This document shows, piece by piece, positions 8,024 to 14,986 of a stretch of 42,841 nt of DNA. The position numbers were made by a program, and so were the translations under genes. A model generated the notes under the pieces. That model saw only the letters and a list, made by a program, of their open reading frames with translations, made no database searches and had not been told where the DNA came from. Source of the DNA: an uncultured Ruminococcus sp. Lineage in GTDB: Bacteria; Bacillota; Clostridia; Oscillospirales; Ruminococcaceae. Within the stretch, counting starts at the first letter, position 1. Each line of letters starts with the position of its first letter. Location of the stretch: contig CALCRR010000143.1 of the NCBI GenBank assembly GCA_937894495.1, forward strand, positions 1-42,841, written 5' to 3'.

Positions 8024-8185
8024 TATACTCGCCTCTGTTTCAAAATATCCATTAGATCTGTGCAGAAATAAATTTTATCAAGGCACACGACCGCAGGCTT
8101 ACTGACGTAAGTCAAGGGAGTGTAACGCAGAAAAAATTTATTTATGCGCAAAGATAATGGATAGTTTGGAGCAGAGGGGAGTATA
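8024..8185. mobile_element. 162-bp palindromic MITE-like element (copy A)
   Basis: The ends TATACTCGCCTCTG and CAGAGGGGAGTATA are inverted repeats with one mismatch, and pairing continues inward (CAAAATATCCATTA against TAATGGATA; AAATAAATTT against AAATTTATTT), so the whole element can fold into one long imperfect hairpin. A near-identical copy of exactly the same length lies at 41412-41573. It has no coding capacity. A TATA at each edge could include a TA target duplication. It sits between the 6S-like RNA and the exporter operon. Confidence 0.75.
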
Positions 8186-8212
8186 AAACATTATAGATCA
8201 TAATCATTTATC

Positions 8213-8366
8213 AATAAAAATATGCCTGCAACAAAAATACGCTGTTACAGACATCATAATAAGGCAGACCTTAGATCTGCGCATTGAAAAGGTCTACCGT
8301 GATAATATTTTATAATTGTGTCTGTTGTCGTATTTTTTCTTTTTGTCAGCTATATTTTTCTTTGCT
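8213..8366 (-). ncRNA. ssrS: candidate 6S RNA (long hairpin with central bubble)
   Basis: Transcribed on the minus strand from about 8366, seven bases after a perfect sigma-A -10 box. The ~154-nt product folds on itself along nearly its whole length: AAAAATAT near the 5' end pairs with ATATTTTT near the 3' end, then CTG/CAG plus CAA/TTG, AAAAATACG/CGTATTTTT, ACAGAC/GTCTGT, an A/U-rich central internal loop (about 21 nt against 10 nt), and a terminal stem GGTAGACCTT/AAGGTCTGCC with a 16-nt loop. An irregular rod with a large central bubble and its own strong promoter is the architecture of 6S RNA, which binds sigma-A RNA polymerase. It is somewhat shorter than typical 6S RNAs, and I recognise structure rather than sequence. 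Confidence 0.5.
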
Positions 8367-8372
8367 AAGACT

Positions 8373-8401
8373 ATTATAGTACAATTATTTTCACCTGTCA
8401 A
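8373..8401 (-). promoter_or_regulatory. consensus sigma-A promoter for the 6S-like RNA
   Basis: Minus strand TTGACA (8401-8396), a 17-base spacer and TATAAT (8378-8373): an exact match to consensus. It fires into the structured RNA and possibly on through the MITE to the exporter operon. Confidence 0.85.
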
Positions 8402-8652
8402 TAATTATTGCAGCGATTTAATTATTTCTTTCGTTTCAAAGCCGTTTACAGCGATTTTTTTGTGTTTTTTGAACAAATAAAAAGCCCCGTTACAGGCGCA
8501 AACGGCAGTATTTAGTTTTTATTTGAGCTCCCCCTTGCAAATAAGGGAAAATTGTGTTATTATATATATCGTCGGATATTATCTTACAGCTGAGTTCAAC
8601 GACCATAATTATGAACTATAAATTATGAATTGAAAGAGGAGTGTGCTTTAAC
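8402..8652. other. divergent intergenic region before the CNNM gene
   Basis: Besides the two promoters listed, this AT-rich stretch holds a small CAAACGG-type imperfect repeat near 8490-8510 and an AATTATGAATT-type repeat at about 8605-8632 just before the ribosome site. No gene or clear terminator was seen. Confidence 0.4.
8535..8563 (+). promoter_or_regulatory. probable sigma-A promoter for the CNNM gene
   Basis: TTGCAA (8535-8540), a 17-base spacer and TATTAT (8558-8563), about 85 bases before the GTG start at 8653. Confidence 0.55.
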
Positions 8653-9906
8653 GTGGATATAGCTTTGATAGCACTGCTTCTGGTGCTGTCTGCCATTTGC
8701 TCGGCTACCGAGACTGCCTTTTCCTCATGCAACAGGATAAGGCTCAAAAAACTGGCTGACGGCGGAAGCAAAAGTGCTGCGAAAGCAATATATATATGCG
8801 AGAATTTCGATAAGGCGCTGACGGCTATCCTTATAGGCAACAATGTGGTCAACATCGCTTCATCGGCTATGATGACGGTGCTGTTTACCCAGCGCTTCGG
8901 CGCAGGCAGCGTGGGCATGGCTACCGCTGTGATGACCGTGCTGGTGCTGATCTTCGGCGAGATACTGCCGAAATCACTTGCCAAGGAGAATGCCGAGAGC
9001 TTTTCGACCTTTATGGCAGCACCGCTTTCAGCCTTTATGTTTATCATAACCCCAGTAATTTTCATCTTCACAGGGTTGAAAAACGCTGTCACAAAGCTTA
9101 TAGGCAAGGGCAGCAAGGCGCCCAGCGTCACTGAGGAGGAGCTCAAATACATCATTGAGGAGATAGAGGACGAGGGCGTGCTGGAGGAGCAGGAGTCGGA
9201 CCTTGTGCGCTCGGCACTGGATTTTGACGAGATAACCATCAACAAGATACTTGTGCCCCGTGTCAGCGTGGCAGCTATTGAGATCAACGACAGTATCGAG
9301 GAGGTAAAGGAGCTGTTTTTGCAGACCCGTTACTCCAGGCTGCCCGTTTATGAAAAGGATATCGACCACATAGTGGGGGTCATACACCACTCTGACTTTT
9401 TTGAGATGTATATATCAGATGGTGAAAAAAGCATACAAAGCATTATGAGCGAGCCTATCTACATGACCGAGAGTAGGAAGATATCCGAGGCGCTGAGGCT
9501 AATGCAGCGTAAAAAGACCCACATGGCGGTGATAGTCGATCAGTACGGCGGCACCGAGGGCATTTGCACCCTTGAAGATATAATCGAGGAGCTGGTGGGG
9601 GAGATATATGACGAGAGCGACGAGGAGGACACCTCATTCATCAGGCTGTCGGACAAGTCCTGCGACGTTTCGGCAGAGCTTTCGGTGATGGACCTTATCG
9701 ACCGCTTCGGGCTTGATGAAAAGGCTATCGAGACTGAGCGGCACTCGGTGGGGGGCTGGATAATGGAGCTTATCGACCGTATGCCCGAGCAGGGCGAGCA
9801 TATAGTGGAGCCGCCCTTTGACATGGTGGTATCAATGCAGGACGAGCAGAAGATCGACCGCATAAAAATAACTCTTACAGACACACAGGAAAGTGAGGAT
9901 AAATAA
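8653..9906 (+). CDS. CNNM/CorC-family transporter-like protein (DUF21 + CBS pair + CorC_HlyC)
   Basis: About 417 residues. The DUF21 membrane domain covers roughly residues 1-180 (LSAICSATETAFSSCNRIRLKKLA, then GEILPKSLAKENAE), followed by a CBS pair (about 195-315, including ILVPRVSVAAIE and YGGTEGICTLEDIIEELVGEIYDE) and a C-terminal CorC_HlyC domain (GGWIMELIDRMPEQGEHI). This family is implicated in Mg2+ or Na+ transport and homeostasis; the older hemolysin name is misleading. I prefer the GTG at 8653 because the first in-frame GTG at 8641 overlaps the AGGAG ribosome site. The stop is immediately followed by the next gene, indicating co-transcription. Confidence 0.88.
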   Translation: MDIALIALLLVLSAICSATETAFSSCNRIRLKKLADGGSKSAAKAIYICENFDKALTAILIGNNVVNIASSAMMTVLFTQRFGAGSVGMATAVMTVLVLIFGEILPKSLAKENAESFSTFMAAPLSAFMFIITPVIFIFTGLKNAVTKLIGKGSKAPSVTEEELKYIIEEIEDEGVLEEQESDLVRSALDFDEITINKILVPRVSVAAIEINDSIEEVKELFLQTRYSRLPVYEKDIDHIVGVIHHSDFFEMYISDGEKSIQSIMSEPIYMTESRKISEALRLMQRKKTHMAVIVDQYGGTEGICTLEDIIEELVGEIYDESDEEDTSFIRLSDKSCDVSAELSVMDLIDRFGLDEKAIETERHSVGGWIMELIDRMPEQGEHIVEPPFDMVVSMQDEQKIDRIKITLTDTQESEDK

Positions 9907-10413
9907 ATGCCGATACGTATCAAAAAACCCGAATTTAAGCCATACGACAAAAAATACCGCATAGCTGCGGCTGCGGCAGGGGGCACAGCTGTGCTGCTGG
10001 GGGGTGTGCTTTTAGGCACCTTTGGTAAGATAATGAGAACGGGCAGCAAGGTGCTGTGCACGGTGCTGTTCATAGCCTTTCTGATCTACCTGGCAGGCTG
10101 CATAACTGCGCTGGTTTTTGGTGTAAAGGCTTACAAGCACGAGGATAACATGACCGACCTGGGGCAGTGCGCCTTCCACCTGGCAGGCATTATTTTCTGC
10201 CTGATGAATTTCAGGTTTTCGCTGGTGCTGTTATTCTCGGCATACGGCTTAGAGAACGCCGCCCAGAGGACCACAGGCGCCACCACCACCTACGCCCAGT
10301 TTATCGAGAGCCAGTATTACCCCTGGGTATGCATTGTCGCAGGGCTGCTGCTGAGCTTTGCAGTGGGCATTTTCGCAGTTGTCAAGCTGATAAAGAACAG
10401 GTCACAGCGTTAA
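9907..10413 (+). CDS. small integral membrane protein, unknown function
   Basis: A 168-residue protein beginning directly after the CNNM stop codon, so translation is probably coupled. It has a basic N-terminus (RIKKPEFKPYDKKYRI), about four hydrophobic segments (near 20-40, 52-75, 95-115, 140-160), and a basic C-terminus (KLIKNRSQR). No family signature was recognised. A role with the CNNM protein is suggested only by operon position. Confidence 0.7.
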   Translation: MPIRIKKPEFKPYDKKYRIAAAAAGGTAVLLGGVLLGTFGKIMRTGSKVLCTVLFIAFLIYLAGCITALVFGVKAYKHEDNMTDLGQCAFHLAGIIFCLMNFRFSLVLLFSAYGLENAAQRTTGATTTYAQFIESQYYPWVCIVAGLLLSFAVGIFAVVKLIKNRSQR

Positions 10414-10439
10414 ACAGCGCTGTGTGAATATCTAAAAAA

Positions 10440-10529
10440 TGAATAGTGAATAGTTAAGGTATCGCCTTTGGCAAGGGTCTTTAAACCGTGTGCAGAACAC
10501 ACGCATTTTCTATTCACTATTCACTTTTT
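10440..10529 (+). terminator. long palindromic terminator-like element
   Basis: TGAATAGTGAATAG at 10440-10453 is perfectly complementary to CTATTCACTATTCA at 10510-10523, and C plus a run of six T follows. Inside it lies a nested CGTGTG/CACACG hairpin. It probably ends the CNNM operon. Its 14-bp perfect arms and composition also resemble a small interspersed palindromic repeat. Confidence 0.6.
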
Positions 10530-10540
10530 TACACAAAAAG

Positions 10541-10589
10541 AAAAAGGCAAGACAGCCCTTTCCGAAAGCGGAAAACGCATACCATGCCT
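10541..10589 (-). terminator. rho-independent terminator after the zinc-ribbon gene
   Basis: Read on the minus strand, AGGCA (10589-10585) pairs with TGCCT (10549-10545) with an inner TTCCG/CGGAA stem, followed by a T-rich run. Confidence 0.55.
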
Positions 10590-10614
10590 CTTATCTCCAT
10601 TTTTCTTCTAAAAA

Positions 10615-10896
10615 TCAGAACTGCTCTTCCTTCATTTTAGCAAAGCACTCGCTGCAGTAAACAGGTCTGTCCTCTCTGGGCTTGAAGGGTATTATAGCCT
10701 CGCCGCCGCACGCTGCGCATACAGCTGTGAAGGTCTGTCTCTCGGACCTTGATGCAGCCTTTCTTGCGTCTCTGCAGGGCTTGCATCTCTGGGGCTCGTT
10801 GGTGAAGCCCTTCTCAGCATAAAACTCCTGCTCACCTGCGGTGAATACAAACTCGTTTCCACATTCTTTACATACCAGTGTCTTGTCTTCAAACAT
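10615..10896 (-). CDS. small zinc-ribbon protein with two double-CxxC modules
   Basis: A 93-residue protein. The first module, DKTLVCKECGNEFVFTAGEQ, continues to FYAEKGFTNEPQRCKPCRDAR, a probable zinc-ribbon (zf-trcl-like). The second module has CAACGG and, later, YCSECF. Each half offers four cysteines for one zinc. The start at 10896 follows GAGGT by seven bases; an in-frame extension upstream lacks family features. It lies just downstream of the sigma-factor gene on the same strand, 116 bases away. It may act in nucleic-acid binding; this is inferred from fold only. Confidence 0.8.
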   Translation of the reverse strand: MFEDKTLVCKECGNEFVFTAGEQEFYAEKGFTNEPQRCKPCRDARKAASRSERQTFTAVCAACGGEAIIPFKPREDRPVYCSECFAKMKEEQF

Positions 10897-11012
10897 TTTT
10901 CTTACCTCAACCTCATTAAAAATATTATTGATTTGTGCCACGGACGGATTTACACCGTCATCCTCGGGGATACCCAATGCTCTTTTATTGAGCTACACGG
11001 CAGTATGAGCCG

Positions 11013-11561
11013 CTATTTCAGCAGCGTTTTCAGCTTTCTTCGCACTCTTTGCATGGCGTTGTCGGCAGCCTTGCGGTCCACCCCCACCCTCTGGGCTATG
11101 GCTTCAAATGACATTCCCGTGATAAACAGCCTGAACACCTTCCACTCCAGCGGTGACAGCGCCGAGCTTATCCTGCTGTAAAGCTCCTCCATACGCTCCT
11201 GCTCCACCAGAATGTTATCGGGGATATCGCCGTCGCTTATACCTATAAGCTCCTCCAGCTCGTCGGCAGATATATCCTCTGCCGCGCCCTTGCTGTTACG
11301 CTTTAAATAGGTGAGCATACGGTTTTTTACGCACACTGCCAGATACGCAGAAAAATTCACCCCTTTATCAGCCTTGAAGCTCTTCACGGCACTGAGCAGC
11401 GCCATCAGTCCCTCCTGCTTCAGATCATCGCTGACCTCGGGTGAAAACCTGTTAGCCATAGCCTCAACGGTGCTGATATACCTTGCTACAAGCTCATTTA
11501 CGGCAGTCTCCTTCTCTCTAGCTTCAAGCACAAGCTCTTCATCGCTGAGATCTGTATTCAT
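11013..11561 (-). CDS. sigma-70 family factor, SigH (Spo0H)-like
   Basis: A 182-residue sigma factor. Region 2 is visible in the DDLKQEGLMALLSAVKSFKADKGVNFSAYLAVCVKNRM segment (about residues 45-85) and region 4 in LSPLEWKVFRLFITGMSFEAIAQRVGVDRKAADNAMQRVRRKL. The C-terminal pattern KAxDNAxQRVRRKL is typical of SigH, the transition-state/early sporulation factor of Bacillus and Clostridium. There is no anti-sigma gene beside it. The ATG at 11561 has GGCGG seven bases upstream and is preferred over a GTG two codons earlier. A good promoter lies at 11644-11672. Being SigH itself rather than a related minor sigma factor is likely but not certain. Confidence 0.8.
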   Translation of the reverse strand: MNTDLSDEELVLEAREKETAVNELVARYISTVEAMANRFSPEVSDDLKQEGLMALLSAVKSFKADKGVNFSAYLAVCVKNRMLTYLKRNSKGAAEDISADELEELIGISDGDIPDNILVEQERMEELYSRISSALSPLEWKVFRLFITGMSFEAIAQRVGVDRKAADNAMQRVRRKLKTLLK

Positions 11562-11643
11562 CTGCACACCGCCGTTCCACCGCTGAAGAATTTAGCTGTT
11601 TTTACCAAATTGATCTGCAAAAAGTACAAATTGATATGTATAT

Positions 11644-11672
11644 ATCATACCATTTATTCATCGACAAGTCAA
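11644..11672 (-). promoter_or_regulatory. sigma-A promoter for the SigH-like gene
   Basis: Minus strand TTGACT (11672-11667), 17-base spacer, TATGAT (11649-11644), about 83 bases before the ATG. Confidence 0.7.
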
Positions 11673-11791
11673 GCAATTATAAGAAATTAAATCCTAAATC
11701 TTAAATTTTTGTAAAATCACACATATTTGACAAGATTTTATTGTAATTTTCCACAATGGTCAGCTCCCCCTGTACCCCGCTTTACAGGCGC

Positions 11792-11818
11792 AAAAAGAGG
11801 GCAGCCTATGCCGCCCTC
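11792..11818 (-). terminator. rho-independent terminator after the fumarase-like gene
   Basis: GAGGGCAGC at 11797-11805 pairs with GCCGCCCTC at 11810-11818 with a 4-base loop. On the minus strand the stem is followed by TTTTTG, ten bases past the stop codon. Confidence 0.85.
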
Positions 11819-11827
11819 ACAAAGTCG

Positions 11828-12388
11828 TTATACAGCAGTGCAATACTCTGCCCTGCCCTGTGAAAAAATATCTCCCCCATAGCAGTCATTTGCGACTATC
11901 AGCGGAAAATCCTCCACATAAAGCTTCTTGACCGACTCGCAGCCAAGCTCCTCAAAGGCGACCACCTCGCAGGACTTTATGCAGTTGCAGGCAAGCGCAC
12001 CTGCGCCGCCCACGGCACAGAGATACACCGCACCGTTGCGCTTTACAGCCTCCCTGACCTCCTCAGACCTTTCGCCCTTGCCTATCATGGCGCCGAGCCC
12101 CAGGTCAAGCAGACGGGGTGCGAACCTGTCCATTCTGCCCGAGGTGGTGGGACCGCAGGAGCCTATAGCCTTGCCCTCGGGGGCAGGGGTGGGGCCTGCG
12201 TAGTATATCACCGCATTTTCAAGGGGTATAGGCAGCTGCTTACCCTCGTCCAGCAGCGCTGCAAACCTTTTATGGGCAGCGTCTCTGGCGGTATAAACAG
12301 TACCCGTAAGCAAAATCTTATCACCGCACCTGAGCTCGCCGCTCCTTGCCTTGAGCTCCCCGGTGTTAAAAGACCTTATCTGTGGCAT
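11828..12388 (-). CDS. class I fumarate hydratase / tartrate dehydratase beta subunit
   Basis: A 186-residue protein matching the C-terminal half (beta subunit) of iron-sulfur class I fumarases and L-tartrate dehydratases. The block IGSCGPTTSGRMD with DRFAPRLLDLGLGAMIGKG is the family hallmark, followed by the VYLCAVGGAGAL segment. Two-subunit enzymes in anaerobes need an alpha subunit holding the 4Fe-4S cluster, normally encoded adjacently. It is absent here: the upstream gene is the DivIVA-like protein (stop one base before this ATG) and downstream lies a terminator. Whether the enzyme acts on fumarate or tartrate cannot be read from sequence. Confidence 0.85.
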   Translation of the reverse strand: MPQIRSFNTGELKARSGELRCGDKILLTGTVYTARDAAHKRFAALLDEGKQLPIPLENAVIYYAGPTPAPEGKAIGSCGPTTSGRMDRFAPRLLDLGLGAMIGKGERSEEVREAVKRNGAVYLCAVGGAGALACNCIKSCEVVAFEELGCESVKKLYVEDFPLIVANDCYGGDIFSQGRAEYCTAV

Positions 12389-12389
12389 A

Positions 12390-13292
12390 TCAAGCGTTTT
12401 CTTCGCCGTCGCTCACAAGCTCAAGACCGTCGTCGATCAGGTCTCTTGCAGTATTAACAGCGCCGATGCTGCTGCCGTAGAGGTCGTTAAGAGATGTTAC
12501 CAGCTTCTGGACTGTATCGCTGAGAGTTGTGAACTGTGTCTTTACAGCCTCTCTGATCTCAACGCTGTCGTTTCTGATAGCCGCAGCCTTCTCCTTAGCA
12601 TCTGTGACCACTTTCTCAGCCTCAGTCTGGGCGTCCTTCTTTACCTTTGAAGCCTCAGCATAAGCTGCGCCTGTTACCTGGTCAGCTTCCTTCTGTGCGC
12701 CGCTTCTTGTAGCCTCAGCCTCGTCGTTAGCTCTTGTAACGGTAGCCTCAGCCTGGGCGTTAGCCTCGTCGATTATCTGGTTAGCCTGAGCCTCAGCCTC
12801 GTCTGTCATCTGCTTAGCAGTCTCCTTAGCCTTGGCAACTACCATGTTTGCGGAGTTCTGAGCCTGGATAAAGATCTCGCCCATATCGAAAGCAGGCGAT
12901 GCAGCTGCCTGACCAACGTTTGACTCAGCAGCCTCCAGCTTCTCCTTGAGCTCTTCTATCTCGGTCTTGTTCTGCTCCAGCTCGCTGTCCTTCTCAGCTA
13001 TCTGCTGCTCATAGTCAGCGATCCTTACCTTCATTGTATCGGTGGAAGCCATAAGCTCGGCGATCTTGTTCTTTGCTTCCTCGATCTTGTCCTCCAGCTC
13101 CTTCTTGCCCTCGAACTCGCCCTGCTGTACAGCGCCTTCCTGCTGCTCCAGGCGGTCGATGGTCTCCTCCTGATCCTTTACCTTAGTTTCAAGGTTGTAG
13201 ATCTTAGAAGTCAGCTCGTCAACATAAGAAAGAACGTCCTGCTTATCAAAGCCGCCAACTCTTACAGTTCTCAAATAACCATTACTAGCCAT
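12390..13292 (-). CDS. divIVA: DivIVA-like coiled-coil cell-division protein
   Basis: A 300-residue protein. The N-terminus VRVGGFDKQDVLSYVDELTSK is the DivIVA membrane-targeting motif region, followed by a coiled coil (about residues 28-125), a short non-helical linker (AAASPAFDMGEIF), and a second long Ala/Glu-rich coiled coil with repeating AKAKETAK/DEAEAQANQ segments. DivIVA proteins mark negatively curved membrane at septa and poles. It lies downstream of ftsZ, as in many Gram-positive dcw regions, and is expressed from its own promoters. It is longer than B. subtilis DivIVA, mostly because of the second coiled coil. Confidence 0.85.
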   Translation of the reverse strand: MASNGYLRTVRVGGFDKQDVLSYVDELTSKIYNLETKVKDQEETIDRLEQQEGAVQQGEFEGKKELEDKIEEAKNKIAELMASTDTMKVRIADYEQQIAEKDSELEQNKTEIEELKEKLEAAESNVGQAAASPAFDMGEIFIQAQNSANMVVAKAKETAKQMTDEAEAQANQIIDEANAQAEATVTRANDEAEATRSGAQKEADQVTGAAYAEASKVKKDAQTEAEKVVTDAKEKAAAIRNDSVEIREAVKTQFTTLSDTVQKLVTSLNDLYGSSIGAVNTARDLIDDGLELVSDGEENA

Positions 13293-13342
13293 TATTATTC
13301 CCTCCAGATTTCTATTTTGTGCATAAATAATACCTTACAAGT

Positions 13343-13371
13343 ATTATACTATAAATTGATTAATTTTTCAA
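13343..13371 (-). promoter_or_regulatory. proximal promoter of divIVA
   Basis: Minus strand TTGAAA (13371-13366), 17-base spacer, TATAAT (13348-13343), about 50 bases before the divIVA ATG. Confidence 0.75.
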
Positions 13372-13476
13372 CACTTTTAAGACTTATTCAAAAAATTCAT
13401 TATTCCATACAATTATGGTCAGAAAATTTGGGCATTTTGTATCAAAAAAGTGCTTAAAGTCTTACGCTACACATCT

Positions 13477-13505
13477 ATTATAGCAAACATTGACTTAAAA
13501 TGCAA
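13477..13505 (-). promoter_or_regulatory. distal promoter upstream of divIVA
   Basis: Minus strand TTGCAT (13505-13500), 17-base spacer, TATAAT (13482-13477) with an extended TG at -15. Lies between the ftsZ terminator and the proximal divIVA promoter. Either a second divIVA promoter or the start of a short RNA. Confidence 0.65.
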
Positions 13506-13561
13506 GTGTTTTTTTAAAATTTATTGTCTTTGGGAGCAAAAATATTTTAAAATCTGAACTA

Positions 13562-13576
13562 CTGAACTAAGTTCAG
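13562..13576. promoter_or_regulatory. 15-bp perfect palindrome, possible operator
   Basis: CTGAACT-A-AGTTCAG, flanked on both sides by further partial copies of the same half-site (CTGAACTA before, GAACTT after). About 60-70 bases upstream of the distal divIVA promoter. Reminiscent of a repressor site; the regulator is unknown. Confidence 0.35.
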
Positions 13577-13601
13577 AACTTCACAACCTGCTCATTCTAA
13601 T

Positions 13602-13640
13602 TGCAAACAAAGACGAAGCCGCATTAACGGTTCGTCTTTG
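13602..13640 (-). terminator. rho-independent terminator after ftsZ
   Basis: CAAAGACGAA at 13608-13617 pairs with TTCGTCTTTG at 13631-13640, with an inner CCG/CGG extension. A short T-rich stretch follows on the minus strand. Confidence 0.75.
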
Positions 13641-13661
13641 AAGCCTTATATCCTTGTGATA

Positions 13662-14801
13662 TTACTTGTTCTTGAATACATTGAAAATGTCGTCATAGAT
13701 ATCTGTATTGTCAGCAGCCTTCACCCCTGCCTTATACATTGCCTCGGCGTCAGCCTTCTTATCTGCATCTGTTCTTGTGAAAGCGGTGAATGCAGCGTTT
13801 GCAACTGTCTCAGCAGCAGGCTCGGGAGTGTGGACTGTAGGATCACCGTCGATGAAATCAGCGGCAATAACAGTAACGTCCATGCTGTCCTTGCTGTCGG
13901 GGTCGGTGCCGTTGCCGAAGATGATCTCAGCGCCGTCATCAGCAGCGTCTGCAATAGCAGCTGTGAGCTCATCCATATCGCTGATAAGCAGATCCTCAGA
14001 CATTGTAACGTTGACGATAAGTCTCCTTGCGCCCTCGATAGAAGTTTCAAGTATCTTGGAGGCGATGACCTGATTAACGATATCCTGTACCTTATCCTTG
14101 CCCTCGCCGTGGCCGATAGCGATATGCGCTCTGCCTGCGCCCTTGAGTATGGTGGTAACGTCAGCGAAGTCAACGTTGATCTCATCATGTCTTGTGATGA
14201 TCTCAGCGATAGCTATAACATCGGTCTTGAGCACCTCATCAGCTATCTGATAGGACTGCTTCATGGTCAGTCTCATATCGCTGGTGATAAGGTTCTGGTT
14301 AGGTATAACGATAAGTGCGTCAACGTGCTTTACCAGCTGCTCTATGCCGCTCTCAGCTCTTGCCATTTTCTTGGCGCCCTCAAACTTAAAGGGCTTTGTA
14401 ACAACAGCTATGGTGAGCTTATCAAGGCTCTGTGCGATCTCGGCAACTACAGGTGCCGCACCTGTGCCTGTGCCGCCGCCCATGCCTGCGGTGATAAACA
14501 CCATATCAGCGTCCTTTATAGCCTCAGCGATCTCCTCGCTGCTCTCCTGTGCGGAAGCCTCGCCGATCTCGGGCTTTGCACCTGCGCCCAGACCGTGTGT
14601 GAGCTTAGCGCCGATCTGTATCTGTCTGTCAGCCATAGACTTTTTAAGTGCCTGGATATCGGTATTGACAGCTATGTACTCAACATTACCCTGTATACCT
14701 GCCTGTGCGATACCGTTAAGTGCGTTTCCGCCGCCGCCGCCGACGCCGATAACTTTGATGCTTGCGCCTACGACAGGCTCTTCTACAAATTCATAACCCA
14801 T
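13662..14801 (-). CDS. ftsZ: cell division GTPase FtsZ
   Basis: A 379-residue tubulin homologue that polymerises into the cytokinetic ring. Visible features are the N-terminal glycine loop GVGGGGGNALN (residues 19-29), the tubulin signature GGGTGTG (108-114) and the T7 synergy loop NVDFAD (209-214). After the ~320-residue core there is a short Ala/Thr-rich linker and a C-terminus DIYDDIFNVFKNK, a weak match to the usual FtsA/EzrA/SepF-binding peptide. It has its own promoter and terminator, separate from ftsQ upstream and divIVA downstream. No ftsA is present in the cluster. Confidence 0.97.
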   Translation of the reverse strand: MGYEFVEEPVVGASIKVIGVGGGGGNALNGIAQAGIQGNVEYIAVNTDIQALKKSMADRQIQIGAKLTHGLGAGAKPEIGEASAQESSEEIAEAIKDADMVFITAGMGGGTGTGAAPVVAEIAQSLDKLTIAVVTKPFKFEGAKKMARAESGIEQLVKHVDALIVIPNQNLITSDMRLTMKQSYQIADEVLKTDVIAIAEIITRHDEINVDFADVTTILKGAGRAHIAIGHGEGKDKVQDIVNQVIASKILETSIEGARRLIVNVTMSEDLLISDMDELTAAIADAADDGAEIIFGNGTDPDSKDSMDVTVIAADFIDGDPTVHTPEPAAETVANAAFTAFTRTDADKKADAEAMYKAGVKAADNTDIYDDIFNVFKNK

Positions 14802-14896
14802 AGTTGAACATCCTCCTGATATTTCATTTTTACATTTTGCAGCTGTCCGTATTTTTACACAACAATTTACTACAGTGCATAATTAGATACATTAAT

Positions 14897-14925
14897 ATCA
14901 TAACACAAATTCCTCGAAATGTAAA
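14897..14925 (-). promoter_or_regulatory. sigma-A promoter for ftsZ
   Basis: Minus strand TTTACA (14925-14920), 17-base spacer, TATGAT (14902-14897), about 95 bases before the ftsZ ATG. Confidence 0.65.
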
Positions 14926-14986
14926 GGATTTTGCAAGTAAGATAATTAATTTTTAATTAACTTTTCATGAACAAACAGTGTTTTTA

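Noticed and set aside
7954..8151. N-terminal extension of the first adaptor protein
   Set aside because: It reads through the heptamer tract and the MITE-like element. A good ribosome site and signal-anchor start lie at 7953.
13638..14807. 389-codon plus-strand open frame opposite ftsZ
   Set aside because: It is the antisense shadow of ftsZ, with Cys/Leu-rich composition and no ribosome site or family.
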